This document shows, piece after piece, positions 1 to 8,548 of a stretch of DNA of 38,222 nt (within the stretch, counting starts at the first letter, position 1; every line of letters begins with the position of its first letter). Below the pieces are notes generated by a model, which did not search any database, was not told where the DNA came from, and saw nothing but the letters and a program-made list of their open reading frames with translations. The stretch spans positions 1 to 38,222 of the forward strand of contig JAFLUN010000009.1 in assembly GCA_022508785.1 (NCBI GenBank), in the 5' to 3' direction. The translations under genes and the position numbers were made by a program. This stretch comes from Oscillospiraceae bacterium. Its GTDB lineage: Bacteria; Bacillota; Clostridia; Oscillospirales; Acutalibacteraceae.

Positions 1-23
1 TCACCTCAGAACTTCGCCTGTTT

Positions 24-156
24 CTGCCACCGGCAGCGGCTCGTTCTTCGCCCCTCCGTCACGGCTATGCCGTGCCCCCTCCCTCGGCGAGGGAGGGTAG
101 AATCAGTTATATTGTATAGCAAAACTTCGCCCCTCTCAGATTGCTCTGTGAGGGGC
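24..156. repeat. Intergenic array of four short hairpins (REP/MITE-like)
   Basis: CTGCC-ACC-GGCAG (24-36), CACGGC-TAT-GCCGTG (60-74), CCCTCCCTC-GGC-GAGGGAGGG (77-97), GCCCCTCTCAGA-TTGC-TCTGTGAGGGGC (129-156, one mismatch), just 3' of the dockerin gene. Confidence 0.7.
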
Positions 157-210
157 TGCTTATTAGGAAGAATATTTATGAAAGTTTATGAAATTTTTGT
201 TATACTATGG

Positions 211-2421
211 TTACGGTTCTATTACTTTGTGAACAATAAGGTCTATAGCTATGGCGTCAAAGGCATCTACCACGCCGTCCTTATTATAGTCTGCAAAGGC
301 TTTTTGCTCTTCTGTCAAAGTGCTTTCTCCCATTACGTAACTTATAACCATTGCGTAGTCGTTGGCGTCAATAATGCCGTCACCGTTCGCGTCGCCCGTG
401 TTTGTTTTTACAGGTTCGGTTATTTCAAATTCAGCAGTATATACGCCTACAAAGTTGTTTTTACCCATTACCGCTACCGTAGCAGTTCCCGCTTCGGTGT
501 TGTTAATATATTCAACGATATAATCAACATTTTCTTCAAGGATTCTTCCGTTGAAAGTGAGCGTAATTTCAGGCTCAACCGCTTCGCCGTTTAATACCTG
601 GTCGGGAATTTCGCTTATCTCAACGCCGTCGTTGATGTCACGCTGAACGATTGCAAATTTGCAAACTGATGCGAACATACTGTATTTGCCTTCGCCCATA
701 ACGGTCGCAGTTGCAAGACCTGCGTCAATATTATCCTTGAAATAAACGCTGTAATCGTTACCCTTGTTTAATACCTGGTTGCTGGATTTAACCGTAAGCT
801 CAGGCTCAAGGCTCTCGCCCGTATAGGTTTGATTAGGAATAGGCATTACCTGCAAGGTGGTTACGGCTATGTTGTTTGCAACTGCATAAGAGTACGCGTA
901 GCATTCTTCAGACGGGCAGTAGATAGTAAGATTATCACAGCCCTGAAAAGCAGTATCGCTTATATTTTCAATTTCGTCTGAAATGTAAGCGGCTGTAAGG
1001 TTTTTGCAGTTTGCAAAGGCTTTAGCTTCAATTTTTTCAACGGAGTTGCCCAGCATTACCGTTTCAAGTGAATCGTGATTATAAAACGCTTGTTTGGAAA
1101 CTGTTGCTTTCTCCTCTGCATCTGTATTCTGATATACAATATCGGTAAGATTTGTGCAACCGTCAAATGCGGTGCTGTCTATCGACAAAACGTTTGTAAG
1201 ATCTATCCGCTCCAGAGCCGAGCAGTTATTGAATACAAGAGAATCAAGAAATTCAATACGACCGAATGTTATATTTTTTAAGCTTGTGCAGTCTTTAAAG
1301 CACTCTTTTGGAAGAGTTTTAAAGGAAGAATTGCGGTCAAAGCCCACGGTTGTAAGGTTTGTGCAGTGCCAGAAAGCTTTTTTGCCTATTGTAGTTACGC
1401 TTTTGGGAATAAATACGCTTTCAATACCCGTATTGTAAAAGGCAATATCGACTATTTCGGAAACTCTGTCAGAAATTACAACGGTTTTAAGATTACTTTC
1501 ACATCTTAAAGACTCAAAGTCATCCACCACAGAAAATTGTCCGTCAAAAATATCAATCGTCATAAAATTAGTTTTAATCGGACTGATATAAAATTCTCCG
1601 AAAGCATTGTAAAAAGCGTCAACAGTCACGGGCATAACAAATATACTGCCTGTTTTTCCCGACGGATAAGCGTAAAGCTTTGTTAAATCCTTACTGTAAA
1701 GAACTCCGTTTAAAGAAGTATAATAGGGGTTTCTTATGTCAACCGTTATTTTTGTCAAGTCTGAACAAGCAAGCGCTATACTCTTTTCAGCATCGGTTGT
1801 TTTTATAACAGGTTTAGCTATTTTCAGCCATGAAGGAGGCAAATTACTCATATCTTTCAACAAATAGTACATAGCAGTGTCTGATGATTCCAGTTGCGGA
1901 ATGTTTACATTTCTGCCTAAGTGAAGAGAAGTGATTTTCGTTGCCGTAAAGGCAGATGCACCAACGTATGTTACGCTTTCAGGGAGCACAATGTCACCTG
2001 TCAAATTTGATGGTGCGAAGGCATAGGCACCGATATATTCAAGATTTTCAAGTTCGTTTATGTTGACTTCGGAAATCATGCTGAAACCGAAAGCAAGAAA
2101 TCCTATTTTCTTAATTGTCTTAGGTAGCGTTATTTTACGGTCAACATATTCTCCTTCAACATCTGCATATGAAAGATAGGAAAATGCTCCATCGCCGATA
2201 GCTGTTACCGGCTTACCGTTATATGTCTCCGGAACAACAATTTCAACATCCTCTGATGCACTTAAATCGCAGTCTACAATGGTTACTTCGTCGCCGACTA
2301 CTTGATATTCAAAACTGTAGTCTGACTCCTCGGCAAAAGACATTACCGGCAGTGCAGATAAAATAAGTACGGCACTTAAAAGTATTGCAAAGGTTCTTTT
2401 AATCAAGTTAGTTTTTTTCAT
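211..2421 (-). CDS. Secreted BspA-like leucine-rich-repeat protein with C-terminal dockerin
   Basis: Signal peptide MKKTNLIKRTFAILLSAVLILSALPVMSFAEE; LRR_5-type repeats (CTSLKNITFG..., CKNLTAAYISDEIENISDTAFQGCDNLTIYCP); two Ig-like repeats with GxDYxVxYxxNxxAGTATVxVMG; C-terminal GDANGDGIIDANDY...ADYNKDGVVDAFDA dockerin duplicate. Confidence 0.9.
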   Translation of the reverse strand: MKKTNLIKRTFAILLSAVLILSALPVMSFAEESDYSFEYQVVGDEVTIVDCDLSASEDVEIVVPETYNGKPVTAIGDGAFSYLSYADVEGEYVDRKITLPKTIKKIGFLAFGFSMISEVNINELENLEYIGAYAFAPSNLTGDIVLPESVTYVGASAFTATKITSLHLGRNVNIPQLESSDTAMYYLLKDMSNLPPSWLKIAKPVIKTTDAEKSIALACSDLTKITVDIRNPYYTSLNGVLYSKDLTKLYAYPSGKTGSIFVMPVTVDAFYNAFGEFYISPIKTNFMTIDIFDGQFSVVDDFESLRCESNLKTVVISDRVSEIVDIAFYNTGIESVFIPKSVTTIGKKAFWHCTNLTTVGFDRNSSFKTLPKECFKDCTSLKNITFGRIEFLDSLVFNNCSALERIDLTNVLSIDSTAFDGCTNLTDIVYQNTDAEEKATVSKQAFYNHDSLETVMLGNSVEKIEAKAFANCKNLTAAYISDEIENISDTAFQGCDNLTIYCPSEECYAYSYAVANNIAVTTLQVMPIPNQTYTGESLEPELTVKSSNQVLNKGNDYSVYFKDNIDAGLATATVMGEGKYSMFASVCKFAIVQRDINDGVEISEIPDQVLNGEAVEPEITLTFNGRILEENVDYIVEYINNTEAGTATVAVMGKNNFVGVYTAEFEITEPVKTNTGDANGDGIIDANDYAMVISYVMGESTLTEEQKAFADYNKDGVVDAFDAIAIDLIVHKVIEP

Positions 2422-2422
2422 T

Positions 2423-3547
2423 TTATTGTTCCTCCTTCGTTAAAACAAATGAGAATGAGCGTTCTTCATAAGTTACGGTTACCAAAGCTTTGTTTTCAAG
2501 CTCCATAAAATTCTTTTCGACGGTTATTTCACATTCACTTAACGGAATAAGCGTTTCAGTACCGTCTGAATAAACTGCAGTAACAGTCATTTCCGAGAAA
2601 TCAAGATCGTCAAAGGATTCTACTTTAAAATCATACCCTTCCGGGAAAGTACCGTAAATTGAATTGAGAATTGCGCTCGTCTTTTCGGCATAAACCGAAA
2701 CCGTGTAAGTGAAAGACTTGCCCTGATAGCTTACCGTTACTTTGTACCGTCCTACCGCCTTTGAGAATTTTTCCGGAACGGATACCCGGCACTCGTCAAG
2801 GGGTATTTGCTTTTTACTGCCGTCACTGTATAGAGCCGTAATCTGCACGCCGCTTAAATCAAGCTCTTCACCCAAAAGGTAATCCGTCTTTGCTTTTTTG
2901 GAAAGCGTTCCTTCAATTTGTTGGAGCGTGACGGGATTTTCCGGTCTTTTAGTAGTCGTTTCAGGGGGTTTGTGAGCGTGTACAGTTTTAATCGGTGTTT
3001 CAGTAGGTGTTTCAGTAGGTCTTTCAGTCGTTATTTCCGATTCGGGTTCAGTTGCTTTCGTTGTCGTTTCAGTAATCGGCTCAACCGTTGTGGGTTCTGT
3101 TTTCGGCTCGTTAGCAGTGCTTTCTTCAGGTTTCGGGTCAGCACTTTCAATGTTGAAAACAGCGGCTATTTTATTCGTTATTGTTTTTACTACGGTTTGA
3201 CCTGATTCTGTCTTAACCGAACCCACCGCCAAAAGTATTGCCGCCGAAGCGCAAATTGCAATAAGTTTTTTGTATCTGTCTGCCTGCAGCTTTGATTTTG
3301 ACTGAATTTTCTTAATAAACTTTTCTTCGGACATAATCGCCGCTAAATGCGGTTTTTCAAAAGAAGCTTCAAAATCAAGCTCTTCCAATGCGTTTACACA
3401 CTCGTCTATTAAATCGCAGTCCATATTTTCAGCGTTATTCAGTTCATCGTCAATTACTGCATTTAAAAACTCACGAAGCTCGTAAATAGCTTCACGGTCG
3501 TTTAAAATCTGCCTGAGTATTGACGAATTAAGCATAAGTCTTTCCAT
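2423..3547 (-). CDS. Membrane anti-sigma-factor-like protein with Thr/Pro/Glu-rich linker and extracellular Ig-like (Big_3-type) domains
   Basis: Directly follows the sigma gene; acidic N-terminal cytoplasmic part, one TM (LIAICASAAILLAVGSV), TTTKATEPESEITTERPTETPTE linker, then YLLGEELDLSGVQITALYSDGSKKQIPL Ig-like repeats. Confidence 0.7.
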   Translation of the reverse strand: MERLMLNSSILRQILNDREAIYELREFLNAVIDDELNNAENMDCDLIDECVNALEELDFEASFEKPHLAAIMSEEKFIKKIQSKSKLQADRYKKLIAICASAAILLAVGSVKTESGQTVVKTITNKIAAVFNIESADPKPEESTANEPKTEPTTVEPITETTTKATEPESEITTERPTETPTETPIKTVHAHKPPETTTKRPENPVTLQQIEGTLSKKAKTDYLLGEELDLSGVQITALYSDGSKKQIPLDECRVSVPEKFSKAVGRYKVTVSYQGKSFTYTVSVYAEKTSAILNSIYGTFPEGYDFKVESFDDLDFSEMTVTAVYSDGTETLIPLSECEITVEKNFMELENKALVTVTYEERSFSFVLTKEEQ

Positions 3548-4096
3548 TTAAATCCCTCCTTGCACTTCAGATTCAATAAAGTCTGTCATTTTTTCTTTAA
3601 TATGTTTTCGCAGTCGTGAGCTTCGCTGTGCGGCGGCTGCCGGTGAGATCTCTAAAAGCTCCGCAATTTCGGACAGCGGCAGTCGTTCTATGTATTTTAG
3701 CTTATAGAACTGTTTATCTTGCTCGCTCAACGTATTCAGCAGCTTTTCCGCCAAAGCGTCATAATCTATATTTTCTGTGTCGAAAGGCAGGTACTCGGAC
3801 TGAAACTCCCCTGCTTCCTCTAACGGAACTGTGCGTTTAGAGTTTTTGCCGTAATCCTCAACGGCGCGCTTGACAAAATTGTCTGTTGTGCGGTAAAGGT
3901 ACGCCCTGGGATTTTCAATCTCCTCCCCCGAAAGCAATCGGTTGTAATAAACCAGAAACGCTTCCTGAACACAATCATCCGCCGAAGCTCGCGCGTCGCC
4001 CATTCGCACGTTGCAATATTTAATTAAAGGCAAATAGCAAAGACTGTAAGCTTCTTTCAGCTTTTCGTCCGCCCGTTTTTTTACAGCGCTGTTCAA
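3548..4096 (-). CDS. ECF-type RNA polymerase sigma factor (sigma-70 region 2/4); TTG start at 4096 preferred over the track's 4138
   Basis: DDCVQEAFLVYYNRLLSGEEIENPRAYLYRTTDNFVKRAVEDY (region 2) and LSEQDKQFYKLKYIERLPLSEIAELLEISPAAAAQRSSRLRKHIKEK (region 4). GGGAGGG Shine-Dalgarno precedes the TTG. Confidence 0.88.
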   Translation of the reverse strand: MNSAVKKRADEKLKEAYSLCYLPLIKYCNVRMGDARASADDCVQEAFLVYYNRLLSGEEIENPRAYLYRTTDNFVKRAVEDYGKNSKRTVPLEEAGEFQSEYLPFDTENIDYDALAEKLLNTLSEQDKQFYKLKYIERLPLSEIAELLEISPAAAAQRSSRLRKHIKEKMTDFIESEVQGGI

Positions 4097-4115
4097 CGGA
4101 TTTCCCTCCCTTTCG

Positions 4116-4147
4116 TATAGTAGTCGGCAAAATCGCAAAAACTGACA
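4116..4147 (-). promoter_or_regulatory. Candidate ECF-type promoter of the sigma/anti-sigma/dockerin operon
   Basis: Minus-strand TGTCAGTTTTTGCGATTTTGCCGACTACTATAC resembles the AT-spaced TGTCAG...CGACTA layout of autoregulated ECF promoters. The match is by eye. Confidence 0.4.
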
Positions 4148-4212
4148 TAAATTTTTAAAAAAATTTTTTTGAGTTGTTTTTTAACAGATTTATTTTATCA
4201 TAAAACATACAT

Positions 4213-4262
4213 AAAATCAAAGAGAGAGCCATCTAACACAGCAGACGGCTCTCTTGATTTTA
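4213..4262. terminator. Rho-independent terminator (leftward for the amidohydrolase)
   Basis: AAAATCAAAGAGAGAGCC...GGCTCTCTTGATTTTAA, long stem with A/T flanks. Confidence 0.7.
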
Positions 4263-4385
4263 ATCTCTGATTTTTTTGTTTATATTATACTATTTTAAAG
4301 GCGTAATTTCTACGGCGAAAAAGGTCGAAATTATTGACTTTTGCTCTTCAAAATGATAGCATAATTCTATATATTTTAATAGGGT

Positions 4386-5186
4386 TTAAAGGGCTTTTAA
4401 CAGCCTTTCGGCGTTCTTATAAAATATCATATCGCTTTCTTCTTTTGCAAAGCCGTAGCTTTCCAAAATATCAACAAATTTTTTGATGTCGCTCCACGGA
4501 GAATCGGTTGCAAAAAGTATTTTGTCGAACCCGTGTTTTAAGATTATTTCCCTGCACTCTCCGGTGTAGCGGTCAAGCACGAAGGACGTGTCAAAATACA
4601 CGGGCTTTCCTGCTAATTTTTTAAGCACCTCATCGGGCAAATCGCAACCGCCCATATGAGCGAGGACAAGTTTGTTGTCAATAATCCCCGAAAGCTTTTC
4701 AAGCACGTTTAACACCATTTGCGGTGTGCAGTGAACGTCGTCAGGGTAGCCCACATCTACACCTGCATGAGTTACGGTTATTAAGTCACGCTTTGCGGCT
4801 TCACGCATTATGTGAATATATCTTTCGTCATCGAAATAAACGCCCTGATAATCCGGGTGAATTTTTATACCGAACAGACCGTGAGCTTTAATAGTATCAA
4901 GAATTTCTTCAATGTTTTCGCAATCCGGGTGGATTGCCCCTGCAAAAATCACACCGTCTTTGCCGTTCTCTTCGAAACTGAGCCTATTTATTGAATCCAC
5001 CTGCTTAGCATTGGTGGCAACGGGCAAAACCACGGAATAATCAATACCGCATTTTTTCATAGATTCTTTAAGGGAAGAAAGTGTGCCCTCTCTAAAGGGT
5101 TTTGAATTAGCCTTTTCCGATAAAAATTTTATAGTCTGCGTGGCTATTTTATCGGGGAATGTGTGTGTATGAAAATCTATTATCAT
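4386..5186 (-). CDS. Amidohydrolase family (amidohydrolase_2/TIM-barrel metal-dependent hydrolase)
   Basis: MIIDFHTHTFPD N-terminal HxH, GIKIHPDYQG, VTHAGVDVG, LAHMGG, LFATDSPW motifs. Confidence 0.85.
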   Translation of the reverse strand: MIIDFHTHTFPDKIATQTIKFLSEKANSKPFREGTLSSLKESMKKCGIDYSVVLPVATNAKQVDSINRLSFEENGKDGVIFAGAIHPDCENIEEILDTIKAHGLFGIKIHPDYQGVYFDDERYIHIMREAAKRDLITVTHAGVDVGYPDDVHCTPQMVLNVLEKLSGIIDNKLVLAHMGGCDLPDEVLKKLAGKPVYFDTSFVLDRYTGECREIILKHGFDKILFATDSPWSDIKKFVDILESYGFAKEESDMIFYKNAERLLKAL

Positions 5187-5287
5187 AATAATCTTTACTG
5201 CGCTTTCCTTTCTTTTGATTTTATTGCTCTATGTAATTTTATAATTTTAATTGTATCACTAAATTCTTTAAAATAAAAGGTGAAAAT

Positions 5288-6922
5288 ATGACAATTGTTG
5301 ATTTATTGGAAAAAAACAGCCGTGAACACGGAAATGAGACTGCTTTAGTCGAAATCAACCCCGAAATTACGGACAGTCGCCGCCACACCTGGCGTGATTA
5401 CGAGCTTGTTGAGCCCACAAGCCGTTCATATTACAGAACGGAAATTACCTGGTCGGTATTCAATGAAAAAGCTAACAGATTTGCAAACTCCTTAATGGGT
5501 TTAGGCATAGGCAAGGGTGACAAAGTCGCCATTCTTTTAATGAACTGCCTTGAATGGCTTCCCATTTATTTCGGTATTCTTAAAACGGGCGCAATGGCTG
5601 TTCCGCTGAATTTCAGATATGCATCAGACGAAATTAAATACTGCGTTGAATTGGCAGAGGCTGATATGCTTGTGTTCGGCCCTGAATTTATCGGCAGAGT
5701 TGAAAAGATTGCCGATGAAATAAGCAAAAACAGACTGCTGATTTACGTTGGTGACGGCTGCCCCCCGTTTGCAGAAAATTATCACAACCTTTGTGCTGAT
5801 TGCAGCAGCCTTAACCCTGAAATTCCGCTGACGGAAGAAGATTATGCGGCAATTTACTTTTCCTCAGGCACCACGGGCTTTCCGAAAGCAATTCTGCATA
5901 AACATAAATCGTTGATTCATTCGTGCAGAGTGGAGCAGAACCACCATTCACAAGGCAGAGATGACGTGTTCCTTTGCATTCCGCCACTTTACCACACAGG
6001 CGCAAAAATGCACTGGTTCGGCTCGCTTTTGAGCTGTTCAAAAGCGGTTTTGCTTAAAGGCACAAAGCCAGAATTTATTTTAGACGCCGCATCAAAGGAA
6101 AAATGCACAATAGTTTGGCTTCTTGTTCCGTGGGCGCAGGATATTTTAAATGCCCTTGACGACGGAACGCTCAAATTAGAGGATTATGACCTTTCAAATT
6201 GGCGGCTTATGCACATCGGCGCACAGCCCGTGCCCCAAAGTCTTATTAAGCATTGGCTTGAATATTTCCCCAAGCATCAGTATGACACAAACTACGGTCT
6301 TTCAGAGTCCATTGGCCCCGGCGCCGTTCATTTGGGCGTTGAAAACGTACATAAGGTTGGCGCTATCGGAATCCCCGGTTACGGCTGGCAGGTGAAAATC
6401 GTTGACGAAAACGGTAACGAGGTTACAGGTCAAAACGTAGGCGAGCTTTGCGTTAAGGGTGACGGCGTTATGGAATGCTATTACAACGACCCTGAGGCTA
6501 CCGCAAAATCTCTTAAAGACGGTTGGCTTTACACGGGCGATATGGCAATGAGGGACGAAGACGGATTTATTTATCTTGTTGACAGGAAAAAAGACGTTAT
6601 CATCACAGGCGGTGAAAACCTTTATCCCGTTCAAATTGAAGACTTTATCCGCACCTGCAACAAGGTAAGTGACGTTGCGGTTATCGGTCTTCCTGACAAA
6701 CGCCTCGGTGAAATTGCCGCCGCTATAATTAAAATTAAAGACGGAATGAGCTCAACGGAAGAAGAAATAAACGAGTTCTGTCTCGGTCTTCCCCGTTACA
6801 AGCGCCCGAGAAAAATTATTTTTGCGGATGTTCCCCGTAACCCGACGGGCAAAATCGAAAAACCGCTTCTTCGCAAGCTTTACGGCGCAGACACTTTGAT
6901 TTCAGATCAAAATAAACGCTGA
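5288..6922 (+). CDS. AMP-dependent acyl-CoA synthetase/ligase
   Basis: IYFSSGTTGFPKAILHKH P-loop, NYGLSES, GWLYTGDMAMRDEDGFIYLVDRKKDVIITGGENLYP, PRNPTGKIEKPLLRK. Confidence 0.92.
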   Translation: MTIVDLLEKNSREHGNETALVEINPEITDSRRHTWRDYELVEPTSRSYYRTEITWSVFNEKANRFANSLMGLGIGKGDKVAILLMNCLEWLPIYFGILKTGAMAVPLNFRYASDEIKYCVELAEADMLVFGPEFIGRVEKIADEISKNRLLIYVGDGCPPFAENYHNLCADCSSLNPEIPLTEEDYAAIYFSSGTTGFPKAILHKHKSLIHSCRVEQNHHSQGRDDVFLCIPPLYHTGAKMHWFGSLLSCSKAVLLKGTKPEFILDAASKEKCTIVWLLVPWAQDILNALDDGTLKLEDYDLSNWRLMHIGAQPVPQSLIKHWLEYFPKHQYDTNYGLSESIGPGAVHLGVENVHKVGAIGIPGYGWQVKIVDENGNEVTGQNVGELCVKGDGVMECYYNDPEATAKSLKDGWLYTGDMAMRDEDGFIYLVDRKKDVIITGGENLYPVQIEDFIRTCNKVSDVAVIGLPDKRLGEIAAAIIKIKDGMSSTEEEINEFCLGLPRYKRPRKIIFADVPRNPTGKIEKPLLRKLYGADTLISDQNKR

Positions 6923-6955
6923 CGCGTTCAAATATTATTTTAAGGAGAATAAAAA

Positions 6956-8524
6956 ATGAATTCAGAAATGATTATTACCACCGTGCTTATCGTGTGCTTT
7001 TTTGCGCTTATGATTTGCATCGGTGTGCGTTCACGCAAGCACGCAACAGACGTTAACGGCTTCGTTCTCGGCTCACGCTCGGTAGGCCCGTGGCTCAGCG
7101 CATTTGCATACGGCACATCTTATTTTTCAGCCGTTATATTTGTAGGCTATGCAGGTCAGTTCGGTTGGAATTTCGGTCTTGCCTCCACCTGGATAGGACT
7201 TGGAAACGCATTTATAGGCTCGCTTCTTGCCTGGAGTGTTCTCGGCAGAAGAACAAGAATTATGACCCAGCATTTAGGCTCAAAAACAATGCCCGAATTT
7301 TTCGGCGAACGCTTTAAGTCAAAGGGTCTTAAAATTGCGGCTTCCGTAATTACTTTTGTGTTCCTTATCCCTTACACCGCATCGCTTTTCAACGGTCTTT
7401 CAAGACTTTTCTCAATGGCATACAACGGAATTGACTATTCGGTATGCGTTATCGTAATGTCCGTGCTTACAGGCATTTACGTTCTTATCGGCGGATATAT
7501 GGCAACTGCTATTAACGACTTTATTCAGGGTCTTATTATGCTTGGCGGTATTGTTGCCGTTATTTTGGCGGTTCTTCACGACAACGGCGGTCTTCTTGAG
7601 GCTACAAAATCACTCGCCGCTGTTGAGGGCGATGCAGGCTGGCAGGGCGCTTATTCTGCATTCTTAGGACCCAACCCCGTATTCCTTCTTTTCGTTGTTC
7701 TTCTGACCTCTCTCGGCACTTGGGGTCTTCCGCAGATGGTCGGCAAGTTCTATGCCATTAAAAATGAAGATTCAATTAAAAAAGGTACTGTTATCTCAAC
7801 GCTTTTTGCAATTATCGTTGCAGGCGGATGCTATTTCCTCGGCGGATTCGGAAGACTTTACGATATTGACGTAAAAGCAAACGGCTTTGATGCAGTTATC
7901 CCTGCAATGCTTTCAACTCTTTCCCCCGTTATTATTGCAGTAGTTATCGTGCTCGTTCTTTCGGCATCAATGTCTACCCTTTCTTCGCTCGTTCTTACCA
8001 GCGGTTCAACGGTTACTCTTGACCTTATAGCCCCCATGCGCAAAAAGCCGCTTACAGAAAAGAACAAAATGCTTATAATGAGAGCTTTAATAGTTGTATT
8101 CATTGTAATTTCCGCAGTTATTGCTATTAAGCAGGCAAAGAGCAAGAGCTTGTTTATAGCTCAGATGATGGGCGTTTCCTGGGGCGCACTTGCAGGCGCA
8201 TTCCTCGCTCCCTTCCTTTACGGTCTTTACTATAAAAAGACAACTAAGGCTGCCGTTATCGTTTCATTCGTTTACGGCGTAGGGCTTGAAGTTATTCAGC
8301 TTTGCATCTCTCTTGGCGCATTCAAATTTGCTGACGGCTCATTCCTTTCATTCGTATTCACAAACTCGCTCTACTCAGGCGTATTTGCAATGGTTGGCGG
8401 TTTGATTATCGTTCCGATTGTAAGCCTTCTTACTCAGAAAACGCTTCCAAAAGGTGCTGACAAAATGTTTGAATGCTATAATAACACCACAACCGTTGAA
8501 ATTACAGACAGTCTCGGTAAATAA
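6956..8524 (+). CDS. Sodium:solute symporter (SSS family)
   Basis: Multi-TM protein with GSRSVGPWLSAFAYGTSYFSAVIFVGYAG, YVLIGGYMATAINDFIQGLIML, SASMSTLSSLVLTSGSTVTLDL. Confidence 0.88.
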   Translation: MNSEMIITTVLIVCFFALMICIGVRSRKHATDVNGFVLGSRSVGPWLSAFAYGTSYFSAVIFVGYAGQFGWNFGLASTWIGLGNAFIGSLLAWSVLGRRTRIMTQHLGSKTMPEFFGERFKSKGLKIAASVITFVFLIPYTASLFNGLSRLFSMAYNGIDYSVCVIVMSVLTGIYVLIGGYMATAINDFIQGLIMLGGIVAVILAVLHDNGGLLEATKSLAAVEGDAGWQGAYSAFLGPNPVFLLFVVLLTSLGTWGLPQMVGKFYAIKNEDSIKKGTVISTLFAIIVAGGCYFLGGFGRLYDIDVKANGFDAVIPAMLSTLSPVIIAVVIVLVLSASMSTLSSLVLTSGSTVTLDLIAPMRKKPLTEKNKMLIMRALIVVFIVISAVIAIKQAKSKSLFIAQMMGVSWGALAGAFLAPFLYGLYYKKTTKAAVIVSFVYGVGLEVIQLCISLGAFKFADGSFLSFVFTNSLYSGVFAMVGGLIIVPIVSLLTQKTLPKGADKMFECYNNTTTVEITDSLGK

Positions 8525-8548
8525 TATATATTCTGATAGGTGATAATT

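Noticed and set aside
67-594. 175-aa plus-strand ORF
   Set aside because: Overlaps the hairpin array and runs antisense to the well-supported LRR-dockerin C-terminus; no motifs.
2918-3205. Phe/Arg/Ser-rich plus-strand ORF
   Set aside because: Antisense shadow of the Thr/Pro/Glu-rich linker of the anti-sigma-like protein.
4386-5186. Amidohydrolase as an aromatic-acid decarboxylase partner of the divergent aryl-acid operon
   Set aside because: The family is too broad to assign substrate from sequence alone; divergent orientation is only weak evidence.
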